Positions 42,036-49,339 of a DNA stretch of 64,000 nt are shown here, piece after piece (the stretch's first letter is position 1; each line of letters opens with the position of its first letter). Below the pieces are notes generated by a model, which was not told the origin of the DNA, searched no databases, and was given only the letters and a program-made list of their open reading frames with translations. The position numbers were made by a program, and so were the translations under genes. Origin of the DNA: Clostridia bacterium (lineage in GTDB: Bacteria; Bacillota; DSM-521; Neomoorellales; SLTJ01); assembly GCA_024653205.1 (NCBI GenBank), contig JANLFO010000007.1, positions 48,024 through 112,023 of the forward strand, read 5' to 3'.

Positions 42036-42973
42036 TGGGCCACCGTGCGGGCCAGCCCTTCCCTCAGGTCAACCCGGGGCTTCCAGTCCAGCTCCCGGGC
42101 CGCCTTGGAACAATCCAGGAAAATGCTCCGCAGCTCACCCGCTCTTTCCGGCCCGTGCTCGGCCTCTCCCGGGTAGCGGGTCAGGTCTTTCAGGAGGCTA
42201 AAGAGCCGGTTTACCGAGGTTCCGGAACCGGTACCGATGTTGTAGGCCCGGTCGTCGGGCGCGGCCGCATCCCGGGCCCGGGGTCCTCGCTGCAGGTGCT
42301 CAAGGGCCAGGAGGTTGGCCCGGACCACGTCTTCCACGAATATGTAGTCCCGCACCTGCTCGCCCGTACCGTAGATGGTAGGCCTCTGGCCGCGGAGCAT
42401 CTTCTCGCCGAAGATGGCCACCACTCCGGCCTCGCCGTGGGGGTCCTGGCGCGGCCCGTAAACGTTGCCGTAGCGCAGGGCCACGTAGGGCAGCCCGTGG
42501 GTCTGGTGGAAGCTGTAGAGATAGTACTCCGAGGCCAGCTTGCTCACCCCGTAAGGAGAAACCGGCTTCTTGGCGGCCTTCTCGTCCACGGGCAGGGTCT
42601 CGGGCTCGCCGTAGACCACCCCTCCGGAGGAGGCGAAAATCACGCCTTCCGCCCGGTAGCGGAGGCAGTTTTCCAGTACATTGAGCAGGCCGAGCAGGTT
42701 GATGCGCGCGTCCTCGCCCGGCTCGGCCACGGAACGCCGCACGTCGATCTGGGCGGCGTGGTGGTTAACCACCTGGATGCCTTCCCGGCGGAATACCTGG
42801 CTCAGGTCCTCCCTGGATATATCCAGCTGATAAAACCTGGCCTGGGGATTGAGGTTCTGCCGCTTTCCCCGGCTCAAGTCGTCCACCACGCACACCTCGT
42901 GTCCCCTTTCGATTAGGGCGTCCACCAGGTGCGAGCCGATAAAGCCCGCCCCCCCGGTTACCAGTATGCGCAA
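42023..42973 (-). CDS. galE: NAD-dependent epimerase/dehydratase, UDP-glucose 4-epimerase type
   Basis: This extended SDR of 316 residues has the NAD loop GGAGFIGSH (7-15) and the catalytic Tyr141/Lys145 in SPYGVSKLASEYY, with SSGGVVYGEPE supplying the serine region. The sequence NVYGPRQDPHGEAGVV and the C-terminal region fit UDP-hexose 4-epimerases used for wall or exopolysaccharide sugars. The exact sugar is not fixed. The start is TTG 42973 behind GGAGGGGG. The frame stays open upstream into the repeat element, which should not be included. Confidence 0.85.
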   Translation of the reverse strand: MRILVTGGAGFIGSHLVDALIERGHEVCVVDDLSRGKRQNLNPQARFYQLDISREDLSQVFRREGIQVVNHHAAQIDVRRSVAEPGEDARINLLGLLNVLENCLRYRAEGVIFASSGGVVYGEPETLPVDEKAAKKPVSPYGVSKLASEYYLYSFHQTHGLPYVALRYGNVYGPRQDPHGEAGVVAIFGEKMLRGQRPTIYGTGEQVRDYIFVEDVVRANLLALEHLQRGPRARDAAAPDDRAYNIGTGSGTSVNRLFSLLKDLTRYPGEAEHGPERAGELRSIFLDCSKAARELDWKPRVDLREGLARTVAHLAG

Positions 42974-42992
42974 GGCTTCCCCCTCCTGACGA

Positions 42993-43233
42993 ATCCCTAA
43001 TTTGCCCTCCCGGCAGTCCTGGTTCCCCCTCGTACCGGTCGCTTCGCCGACCAAACTAGGGCTCGAGCTTCGGCCTCCGGCGGGCACACCGCTTAGGCGC
43101 CATCCATGGCGCCGGCGCGGCTTCGGCCTTCCATGGCCTTCGGCCCGCCTCCACCCTCGCTCTCGCCAAGTTCGGTGCCCGGCGAGGCTTTAGGTACTCG
43201 GTGGAACCAGGACTGCCGGGGGAAAGTGGGGAT
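42993..43233 (+). repeat. Full copy B of the 240-bp structured repeat
   Basis: The left end reads ATCCCTAATTTGCCCTCCCG then GCAGTCCTGGTTCC; the right end, on the minus strand, reads ATCCCCACTTTCCCCCGGCA then GTCCTGGTTCC, an almost perfect 32-base terminal inverted repeat. Inside lie the hairpins GGTCG/CGACC (loop CTTCGC), GGCGCCAT/ATGGCGCC (loop CC), GGCC/GGCC, and CTCGCC/GGCGAG. It ends 20 bases before the TTG start of the epimerase. The element fills nearly the whole 280-base gap between epimerase and hydrolase. Confidence 0.9.
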
Positions 43234-43253
43234 GACCCAGTTCTACCTCCCCG

Positions 43254-44021
43254 TCAGAGTCCTAGCTGCTTGATCCAGCGGAAAAAGGTATCCCATACCA
43301 CCCGGTAGTGCTGCGTGTAGGAGTGGTCCGCGCCCGGCACCACCAGCAGTTCTTTGGGCTCGCCGGCGGCTTCCCAGAGGGCGTACACGTCGTCCACCGG
43401 CACTACCTGATCCTGATCGCCGTGACACAAGAGCAGCGGCCGCGGGCTCAAGCGTCGCGTGCAGTCCAGGACGTCGTAACGGGTCAAGTCGGCAAAAAAC
43501 TCTTCTCTCAGGTACACCCGTACCCCCAGGATGCTGTCCCAGATCAGAAGATCGCCGGTATAAGGGCGGGCCCGCTCCCGGGGGAAGTTGCGCCGGGGGA
43601 AGGCTACTGCCGACCAGGTGCAAACCGCCCGCACCCGAGGATCGGCGGCCGCCTGACAGAGTGCGGTAGTCCCGCCGAAACTGCGGCCCAGGGTCACCAC
43701 CGGGCCGTACCCCAGCAATAGCGCCTGGTCCACCGCCGCCGTGAGGTCGGCTATCTGGCCGGAGAGGGTGAGGTCGTGAAACTCGCCTTCGCTTTCCCCG
43801 TTGCCGGCAAAGTCGAACAGCAGGCTGGCCCACCCGGTCTCCTGGGCCAGGGTCTCGGCCATGGCCAGAGCCCTCCCCTGCCCCTCCTTGCTTCCGGTAA
43901 AACCGTGACAGACGACCACTATCGGCTGCGGCTCCTGCGGCCGCAGCGAGGGGCTGTAGACCAGCCCGCTCAGGTTCAGTCCGCGCGGGTTTACAAAGGC
44001 AAGCCGGTGCCACTGCCACAA
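43254..44021 (-). CDS. Alpha/beta hydrolase
   Basis: The protein of 255 residues has the oxyanion-region HGF (39-41), the nucleophile elbow GRSFGG (Ser114), and a C-terminal GADHSYTQHY with the catalytic histidine; the acid lies in DQDQVVPVDD. The family includes cinnamoyl/feruloyl esterase-like and thioesterase-like enzymes, and the substrate is unknown. The start is TTG 44021 with AGGAGG before it; the longer open frame runs into repeat copy C and is spurious. It lies between two repeat elements. Confidence 0.82.
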   Translation of the reverse strand: MWQWHRLAFVNPRGLNLSGLVYSPSLRPQEPQPIVVVCHGFTGSKEGQGRALAMAETLAQETGWASLLFDFAGNGESEGEFHDLTLSGQIADLTAAVDQALLLGYGPVVTLGRSFGGTTALCQAAADPRVRAVCTWSAVAFPRRNFPRERARPYTGDLLIWDSILGVRVYLREEFFADLTRYDVLDCTRRLSPRPLLLCHGDQDQVVPVDDVYALWEAAGEPKELLVVPGADHSYTQHYRVVWDTFFRWIKQLGL

Positions 44022-44060
44022 GGGTAATCGCCTCCTGCCAGACCGGAACCGGAGGGCAAG

Positions 44061-44314
44061 ACCCGACGCGGCTGCGTCTCCCCCGGCGGTACCGGGTCTC
44101 CCCGTTCGTACTGTCACCCTCGCCGACCGAGCTAGGGCTCGGGCTTTGCTCTCCGGCGGGCTCCCGGCGGAGGCGCCATCCGTGGCGCCCCGCCGCTTCG
44201 GCCGTCCGTGGCCTCCGGCCCGCCTCCGGGCTTGCCCTCGCCGAGTTCGGTATCCGGCGAGTGTGCCAATGTACTCAGGGGAGCACCCGATACCGCCCAG
44301 GGCAAACTCAAGAT
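44061..44314 (+). repeat. Diverged full copy C of the 240-bp structured repeat
   Basis: The core parts are recognisable: CCCCCGGCGGTACCGGGT near the left end, CTCGCCGACCGAGCTAGGGC, CTCCGGCGGGCTC, the hairpin GGCGCCA/TGGCGCC (loop TCCG), GGCC/GGCC, CTCGCCG/CGGCGAG, and the right end with GGGCAAACTCAAGAT. Both terminal repeats have drifted, so this is an older copy; the left border is approximate. The 422-base gap between hydrolase and the next gene consists of this copy plus the palindrome at 44351. Confidence 0.75.
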
Positions 44315-44333
44315 CCGGCCGCGGATGCGGTGC

Positions 44334-44366
44334 TTGCCCGGCCTCCACCCCCTATGGTATCATAGG
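44334..44366 (+). promoter_or_regulatory. Possible promoter with palindromic operator
   Basis: TTGCCC (44334-44339) and TATCAT (44358-44363) have an 18-base spacer. The -10 lies in the perfect palindrome CCTATG-GTAT-CATAGG (44351-44366), which could bind a dimeric repressor. It would serve the small gene at 44444. Confidence 0.4.
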
Positions 44367-44443
44367 TACACCCTGAGAGGCTACCATTCCCAACGGAAAG
44401 GGGTGGCGCGGCCGGCCCCGGGCGGTTCCGGGTCCGGAAGGTT

Positions 44444-44752
44444 ATGGAGGTCACCATAAACTTGCGCCAGGAAGGGGAGAGCCTGCTGGATCTTCTGAAG
44501 GCCGCCATCCGCCAGTGGCAATCCTCTCCCTGGCCGCACGAGCAGGAGCGGGTGCGGTTTGCCGTCAGCCTCTTCCGGCGTTGCCTGGCCGCATACGCCG
44601 ACTCCCTGGAAGAGGCCCGGGCCAAGGCCGAGACCGGCTACAACCTGGAGGTGGACCGGCGCCTGGTAAAGGAAATGGAGGAGAAGCTGAGCTACTGGCA
44701 GCGCAAGCTCGAAGAGCTTACGGGTAGCTCGCTGCCGGGGCCGGCCCGATAG
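44444..44752 (+). CDS. Hypothetical protein (102 residues)
   Basis: I do not recognise a family. The product is soluble and mostly helical, starting MEVTINLRQEGESLL, with charged heptad-like stretches (about 55-90, EEARAKAETGYN and VKEMEEKLSYWQRKLEEL) that suggest a coiled coil. It has one cysteine and no membrane segment. Codon use is like that of its neighbours. ATG is preceded by GGAAGG. It stands alone between repeat copy C and the convergent MTA phosphorylase gene. Confidence 0.65.
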   Translation: MEVTINLRQEGESLLDLLKAAIRQWQSSPWPHEQERVRFAVSLFRRCLAAYADSLEEARAKAETGYNLEVDRRLVKEMEEKLSYWQRKLEELTGSSLPGPAR

Positions 44753-44805
44753 GCGGCAAACCGGCCGACCCGGTAAACTAACCCCTGGAGCGGCGCTTCC
44801 GGGCC

Positions 44806-45615
44806 TCAGGGTTCCATGCGGGCGTCGTCCAGGGCGCGGCCGCAGGAGCAGTTGCGCTCCGGCGGCAAGGACTCGATTACGGCCAGAAGCAGGCGGCGCA
44901 GCCTCTCGTTGTTCTCGGCGAACACCCGCAGCACTTCCTCGTGAGTCACGGGCTGTATTTCCGGTCTGCCTTCCAGCCCCACGTCGTAGTCGGTGACCAC
45001 GGAAATATTGGCATAGCACATCCCCAATTCGCGGGCCAGGATGCACTCCGGGTACTGGGTCATGTTGATGACCTCCCACCCCATGGAGCTGAACCAACGG
45101 CTTTCCGCCCGGGTGGAAAAACGGGGCCCCTGGATCACCACCACGGTTCCTTGAGGGTGCAGGGGCAGTCCCAGCTCCCGCGCCCGCTCGGTAATCATTT
45201 CCCGCAGTTGAGGGCAGTACGGATCGGCGGCGGATATGTGGGTGGTTATCGGACCGTCATAGAAAGTATCGGGCCGTCCCCAGGTCCGGTCCACGAACTG
45301 GTCGCAGACCACAAAGTCGCCCGGCCGGATATGCGGCTGCAGGCTCCCCACCGCGCAGGGCCCCAGCACGTATTGCACTCCCAGCTCTTTCATGGCCCAG
45401 AGGTTGGCCCGATAGTTTATGCGGTGCGGGGGCAGAGAGTGCTCCCGCCCGTGCCGGGGCAGAAAGGCCACGGTTCTGCCCGCCACGGTGGCCAGCGCCA
45501 GCTTATCGCTGGGCGGACCGTAGGGAGTATCGACCTTGATCTCCTCCACGTCGGGCAGAAAGGTGTAAAGGCCGGAACCTCCGAAAACCCCTACCAAGGC
45601 CCTAGACTTCGCCAT
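44806..45615 (-). CDS. mtnP: S-methyl-5'-thioadenosine phosphorylase (or MTI-type purine nucleoside phosphorylase)
   Basis: MTA phosphorylase splits methylthioadenosine, the by-product of polyamine synthesis, into adenine and methylthioribose 1-phosphate. The start FGGSGLY, the phosphate-site RHGREHSLPPHRINYRANLWA and the base-site NMTQYPE with VTDYD are visible. The C-terminal Cys-x-Cys tail (NCSCG) is common in MTAP and MTIP forms. ATG 45615 starts the homologous part; the frame is open to 45726 without homology. It lies directly downstream of adenine deaminase, which would take up the adenine produced. Confidence 0.88.
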   Translation of the reverse strand: MAKSRALVGVFGGSGLYTFLPDVEEIKVDTPYGPPSDKLALATVAGRTVAFLPRHGREHSLPPHRINYRANLWAMKELGVQYVLGPCAVGSLQPHIRPGDFVVCDQFVDRTWGRPDTFYDGPITTHISAADPYCPQLREMITERARELGLPLHPQGTVVVIQGPRFSTRAESRWFSSMGWEVINMTQYPECILARELGMCYANISVVTDYDVGLEGRPEIQPVTHEEVLRVFAENNERLRRLLLAVIESLPPERNCSCGRALDDARMEP

Positions 45616-45716
45616 ACTCGCGCCCGGGGTTCGCCGCCGGGCTTTACCTCCTCTCCGGGTAACGTACGGATAACGCTCAAACCAGCACTTGCCGCACCGG
45701 GGTCCTGTCGGGCCGG

Positions 45717-47453
45717 CTAGGTCCACAGGTCGGCGAGGGCAAACTGCCGTACGTCGACCAGACCCCGGTCGGTAATCTTCAGTTCGGGAATAACCGGCAA
45801 GGCCAGGAAAGACAGGGTCATGAAGGGGGAGGGCAGCGTGCAGCCGATCTCCTGGGCCGCCCGGTGGAGTGCTTCCAGTTGATCGGCCACCGCCGGTGCC
45901 CCCAGATCGGACATGAGGCCGGCAACGGGCAGCGGGAGATGGGCCAGGACCCGGCCGCCCGCGGCTACCGCCAGCCCCCCCTTCGACCCGGCCACCGCAG
46001 CGGCGGCCAGCTCCATGTCGGCCGTATTGTTCCCCACCAGGACCAGGTTGTGGCTGTCATGGGCCACGGTCGAGGCAAGAGCCCCCCTGACGGGCCCAAA
46101 GCCCCTGACCAGGCCTACGGCCACGTTGCCGTTCTTGCCGTGGCGTTCGATCACGGCCACCCTCAGGGTGCCGGGGTCGGAGAGCACCTCATTGTACGGC
46201 ACGATCCTGTGCCCGGTAAGGATCTGACCCGGCAGGACCTCAATAACCCGGGCACGGGCGCCGGGATAGGGGGGATTCAACTCCAGCCGTCCGGCGAGCG
46301 GCGGCAGGACCACGCTATCGAAGACTCTCTGGCGGCGAAGGTCAGGCGGCCCTGCCTCCCCGGCCGCCGGCAGCTCCGCCAGGAGCCGCCCCTGGCGGCA
46401 GACCGGTAGCCCGCCTACGAAGACGGCTTCCGCCCGCCACTCGACCAGGTTGTTGACCACCACCAGGTCGGCCCGGTAGCCGGGAGCAACCGCACCCAGG
46501 CCGGGTAACCGGTAGTGACGCGCCGGGTTCAGAGTCGCCATCTGCAGCGCCCAAATCGGGTTCAAACCGAGGGCCACCGCGCGGCGCAGGATGGCGTCCA
46601 CTCCCCCCTCGCCCAGCAGGTCGGCGGACTGGAGGTCGTCGGTGCCGAAGAGGGCGAAACGGCAGGTATACGCGTCCACTGCCGGCAGGAGGTCCTCCAG
46701 GTTCTTGGCCGCCGAACCCTGCCGGACGATCACCACCATGCCGCTGCGCAGCTTCTCCCTGGCCTCTTCGGCGCCGGTGCACTCGTGATCGGTCTGTACA
46801 CCTGCCGCCGCGTAGGCCTGCAGGTCGCGGCCGCCAAGCAGCGGGGCGTGGCCGTCGACGGCCAGGCCGCGCTCCCTGGCAGCCTGCAGGCGGGCCAGTA
46901 CCTCCGGGTCCTTGTTGAGCACTCCGGGGAAATTCATCATCTCCGCCAGCCCCGGGGATTCCGGGAACAGCGCAAAGGCCTGCTCAATTTGGGCGGCGCC
47001 CAGTTCGGCTCCGGCGGTCTCCATGTGGGTGGCCGGAACGCAGGAGGGAACGGTATAGAACACGCGGAACGGCAGCCCGCGGGCCGCCTCCACCATGTAG
47101 TACAGGCCGTCCACGCCCGCCACGTTGGCGATTTCGTGGGGATCGGCAATAACCGCCGTGACGCCGTGGGGCAGGTAGGCGGCGGCAAACTGGGGCGGGG
47201 TGAGGAGTGAGCTCTCGATGTGTACGTGCGCGTCGATGAGACCGGGGATTAGATAGCGGCCGGAAAAGTCGTAGACCGCGCGGGCAGTGCGGTAGTCGCC
47301 GACCCCGGCGATAAGGCCGTCTTTCACGGCCACACTCTGTTCCAGGATCTCACCGGTAAACACGTTGACCACGCGCGCTCCGGTGATCAACACGTCTGCC
47401 GGCGCTCGGCCGCGCGCCACGTCGATCAGGCTTTCTAGAGCGGCAACGGTCAA
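45717..47453 (-). CDS. ade: Adenine deaminase
   Basis: The enzyme turns adenine into hypoxanthine and ammonia. It belongs to the amidohydrolase superfamily: DAHVHIES (74-81) provides two metal ligands, with later GHAPLLGG and DHECTGAEEA segments, and the C-terminal domain typical of Ade/AdeC is present. The length of 578 residues is full. The start is TTG 47453 with GGAGG before it. With the MTA phosphorylase gene downstream it forms an adenine salvage pair. Confidence 0.93.
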   Translation of the reverse strand: MTVAALESLIDVARGRAPADVLITGARVVNVFTGEILEQSVAVKDGLIAGVGDYRTARAVYDFSGRYLIPGLIDAHVHIESSLLTPPQFAAAYLPHGVTAVIADPHEIANVAGVDGLYYMVEAARGLPFRVFYTVPSCVPATHMETAGAELGAAQIEQAFALFPESPGLAEMMNFPGVLNKDPEVLARLQAARERGLAVDGHAPLLGGRDLQAYAAAGVQTDHECTGAEEAREKLRSGMVVIVRQGSAAKNLEDLLPAVDAYTCRFALFGTDDLQSADLLGEGGVDAILRRAVALGLNPIWALQMATLNPARHYRLPGLGAVAPGYRADLVVVNNLVEWRAEAVFVGGLPVCRQGRLLAELPAAGEAGPPDLRRQRVFDSVVLPPLAGRLELNPPYPGARARVIEVLPGQILTGHRIVPYNEVLSDPGTLRVAVIERHGKNGNVAVGLVRGFGPVRGALASTVAHDSHNLVLVGNNTADMELAAAAVAGSKGGLAVAAGGRVLAHLPLPVAGLMSDLGAPAVADQLEALHRAAQEIGCTLPSPFMTLSFLALPVIPELKITDRGLVDVRQFALADLWT

Positions 47454-47513
47454 GATCGGTCGCCTCCGCTCGGTTAATGGTCACATGGCTTCGACGCCAC
47501 CGGCCGGATTTCC

Positions 47514-47527
47514 TTCCCAACTGGGAA
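47514..47527 (-). promoter_or_regulatory. Palindrome in the ade leader
   Basis: TTCCCA-AC-TGGGAA is a 14-base palindrome about 60 bases upstream of the ade start. It could be an operator. No purine-riboswitch core is recognisable nearby. Confidence 0.35.
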
Positions 47528-47550
47528 TAGTTTGCCAAGGTCGGGCAAGG

Positions 47551-47576
47551 AAAAACCCGCATTGCCGGACGCGGGT
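47551..47576 (-). terminator. Possible attenuator hairpin upstream of ade
   Basis: On the minus strand ACCCGC pairs with GCGGGT around a 10-base loop, followed by TTTT. No minus-strand gene lies upstream for it to terminate, so it would act in the leader of ade itself if transcription begins to its right. The stem is short, and the promoter was not found. Confidence 0.4.
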
Positions 47577-47666
47577 GCGAATTCGGTCGGGAGCAGTGGT
47601 TGAGAAGGAATCGGATCCCGGCAGCGCGAACTAATCGCGCCGGTACTATTTCGAGGGGGTTTACCT

Positions 47667-47885
47667 ATGGCCACTTCACGCGGTCCTAAGTGGAGTTACT
47701 ACATCGAGGCGGATCGGTGCATGACCTGCGGAACCTGCGAGGTGGAGTGCCGCGAAGGCGCCGTCTACGTAAAGGATCTGGAAGTGTACGCCATCGACTC
47801 TGGCAAGTGCCGTGGATGCGGCCGCTGTTTCCAGGCCTGCCCCGTGGGAGCGGTTGTGCGCGTCCCGGCGGCTGCCGCCTCCTGA
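47667..47885 (+). CDS. Two-cluster [4Fe-4S] ferredoxin-type protein
   Basis: This 72-residue protein has two clusters: C-x2-C-x2-C-x3-C with Cys18, 21, 24, 28 and a second with Cys48, 51, 54, 58 followed by Pro. It carries low-potential electrons in an anaerobe. The first cluster lacks the proline that usually follows the fourth cysteine. ATG follows CGAGGGGG. The partner enzyme is not in the neighbourhood, so its specific job is unknown. Confidence 0.88.
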   Translation: MATSRGPKWSYYIEADRCMTCGTCEVECREGAVYVKDLEVYAIDSGKCRGCGRCFQACPVGAVVRVPAAAAS

Positions 47886-47899
47886 AGCCGGGCCGCCCG

Positions 47900-47996
47900 G
47901 GAAGCCGGCCGAAGCGCGAAGGTCGAACCCTAGTTTGGTCGGCTAAGCGACCGGTACGAGGGGGAAACCAGCACTGCCCCGGGACGAACTGGGGAT
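47900..47996 (-). repeat. Half copy of the 240-bp structured repeat (left module)
   Basis: Read on the minus strand it starts at ATCCCCAGTTCGTCCCGGGG, continues GTGCTGGTTTCCCCCTCGTA, the GGTCG/CGACC hairpin (loop CTTAGC), AAACTAGGG and CTTCGGCC, and stops near the ferredoxin gene. Like the half copy at 22.1 kb it ends before the second hairpin of the full element. Confidence 0.8.
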
Positions 47997-48081
47997 AACT
48001 CAGGGGCGGAGGTTATAGGCACAGGCCGAGTCTTTATGGTAAAATGAAGAGGCGGCATACCGCCCTGGGGGTGAAGCATAC

Positions 48082-48291
48082 ATGCCTACCTACGACTTTC
48101 GCTGCCGCCGCTGCGGCCAGGAGTTCTCCCGTTTTACCACCATCGAGGGCCGCAAGACGGTAACCTGCCCCAACTGCGCCAGTCCGGAAGTGCAGCAACT
48201 CCTGACCGGTTTCTTATTCACCCGTTCCAACGGCGGGAACGGTAGCGGCAGTTGCTCGCGCACCAGTTGTCGCGGATGTTCCGGCTGCTGA
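48082..48291 (+). CDS. FmdB-family zinc-ribbon protein
   Basis: The protein of 69 residues begins MPTYDFRCRRCGQEF, with two CxxC pairs (Cys8/Cys11 and Cys29/Cys32) in the FmdB/CxxC_CxxC_SSSS pattern, and has a Gly/Ser/Cys-rich tail with four further cysteines. The family was named after a putative regulator of formamidase; its true role is open. GGGGGTGAAG precedes the ATG. It comes directly before the DUF3786 gene and is probably read with it. Confidence 0.88.
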   Translation: MPTYDFRCRRCGQEFSRFTTIEGRKTVTCPNCASPEVQQLLTGFLFTRSNGGNGSGSCSRTSCRGCSGC

Positions 48292-48312
48292 TCGAGCGGG
48301 GGGTGGACGCGG

Positions 48313-48948
48313 GTGCAGGTGGAGGTGCCCGGCAACTACCAGCCCGCGCACCAGGCAGCCGTACGCGCTTTCGCCGCCCGAGACCCGCTGGCCATGGCGG
48401 CGGCCTCAGGAGCCGCATACGACTCCCGGGCGGGTTACTTTACCCTCCATTACTATCGCTGGCACTATCACGTAAGTTTTCCCGGGGGGGTTGTCACCCC
48501 GGTGGAGACTGAAGCCGAGGCCCTGGGACTGAGCGACCAGGTGGTTCTGTTGCGCTATCTGGCTTCCGCTCTGGGTACACCCCCGGCGGGCCGCTGGCTT
48601 TCCTTCATGGAGCTGCCGGGCGGGCCCTTGCACCAGGCGCCTTTCCGCCTGGAGGCGGTAGAGCCGCTGGCCCAGGAGTTCGGTCGCTCCCCTCGGCGCT
48701 TTCTGGCCGCAGGAGCGGCCCTGGGGGGCAAGGTGGCCGACATGGGCGATGCCGGTGTAATTCTTCCCGTACTTCCCCGCCTCTCGCTGGCCCTGGTTCT
48801 CTGGGTAGCGGACGAAGAGTTTCCTGCCAACGCCAACCTGCTTTTTGAGGCCTCGGCGGTAGACTATCTGGACACCGCGAGCCTCTACGTTCTAGGAGTC
48901 AATACCTCGCGCCGGCTGAGACTTCTGGCGACCAGACTCCGAGCCTAG
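48313..48948 (+). CDS. DUF3786 domain protein
   Basis: The protein of 211 residues matches the DUF3786 pattern as I remember it: an early Tyr/His-rich stretch (FTLHYYRWHYHVSF), LLRYLASALGTPPAGRWLSFMELPGG in the middle, and LVLWVADEEFPANANLLFEASAVDYLDT at the end. The family is found in anaerobes and its function is unknown. The start is GTG 48313, without a strong ribosome site, so coupling to the FmdB-type gene 21 bases upstream is likely. Confidence 0.75.
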   Translation: MQVEVPGNYQPAHQAAVRAFAARDPLAMAAASGAAYDSRAGYFTLHYYRWHYHVSFPGGVVTPVETEAEALGLSDQVVLLRYLASALGTPPAGRWLSFMELPGGPLHQAPFRLEAVEPLAQEFGRSPRRFLAAGAALGGKVADMGDAGVILPVLPRLSLALVLWVADEEFPANANLLFEASAVDYLDTASLYVLGVNTSRRLRLLATRLRA

Positions 48949-49054
48949 AAATTGCCTTGCCCATAGGGATGGATTTCCTTGGCCGGTACCCTCAAGGGGG
49001 CTCAGGCGTAAGATGTAGTAATCTCGAACCAGATTCAGGAAGGAGATCTGTCCC

Positions 49055-49231
49055 ATGGCGTTAAATCGAGGCGCGCGAGTTTTTCGCTACCGCCGTGGGC
49101 CCAAGCACAGGCCGGCGCAAGTGGGCCGGACTGACGCAGACAAACGGCAAACCGGGACTGCCGAGAAGGCCGACCAAAGGGCAAAAGGCCAGATTTTCCT
49201 TGACACCCCCGAGCCCCTCCGCTATACTTAA
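49055..49231 (+). CDS. Possible small basic protein (58 residues), upstream of ilvE
   Basis: ATG 49055 stands nine bases after GGAAGGAG, and the frame runs for 58 codons to TAA 49229-49231. The product (MALNRGARVFRYRRGPKHRP at the start) is rich in Arg, Lys and Gln with no recognised motif. Its last codons coincide with the ilvE promoter, and the GGACTGCC in its middle resembles the repeat's terminal core. It may be a real small gene or an accident. The rest of the 391-base gap between DUF3786 and ilvE shows nothing I can name. Confidence 0.3.
   Translation: MALNRGARVFRYRRGPKHRPAQVGRTDADKRQTGTAEKADQRAKGQIFLDTPEPLRYT
49200..49228 (+). promoter_or_regulatory. Promoter of the ilv-leu operon
   Basis: TTGACA (49200-49205) and TATACT (49223-49228) are 17 bases apart, close to consensus. 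The leader to the ilvE start is about 110 bases. I find no T-box and no Leu/Ile/Val-rich leader peptide in it, so control by attenuation of those kinds is not supported. Confidence 0.8.
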
Positions 49232-49339
49232 CCAATAAAAAGCCGACCTGTCCTTCTTATTCCCTTTTTACCGGCCGGGTTGTCGCCGCCCCGGGAAGGC
49301 GGAGGCCTGGTCAGGCAAGGCCACGAGGGGGCGAGGGTG

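Noticed and set aside
42983..43245. Target-site duplication around repeat copy B
   Set aside because: Only a two-base match (GA) flanks the element and copy A has none, so no duplication can be claimed.
47454..47666. Purine riboswitch before ade
   Set aside because: The conserved purine-aptamer core could not be found on the minus strand; only a hairpin and a palindrome are seen.
49229..49339. T-box or branched-chain leader peptide in the ilv-leu leader
   Set aside because: No T-box core and no run of Leu, Ile or Val codons is visible in the 110-base leader.
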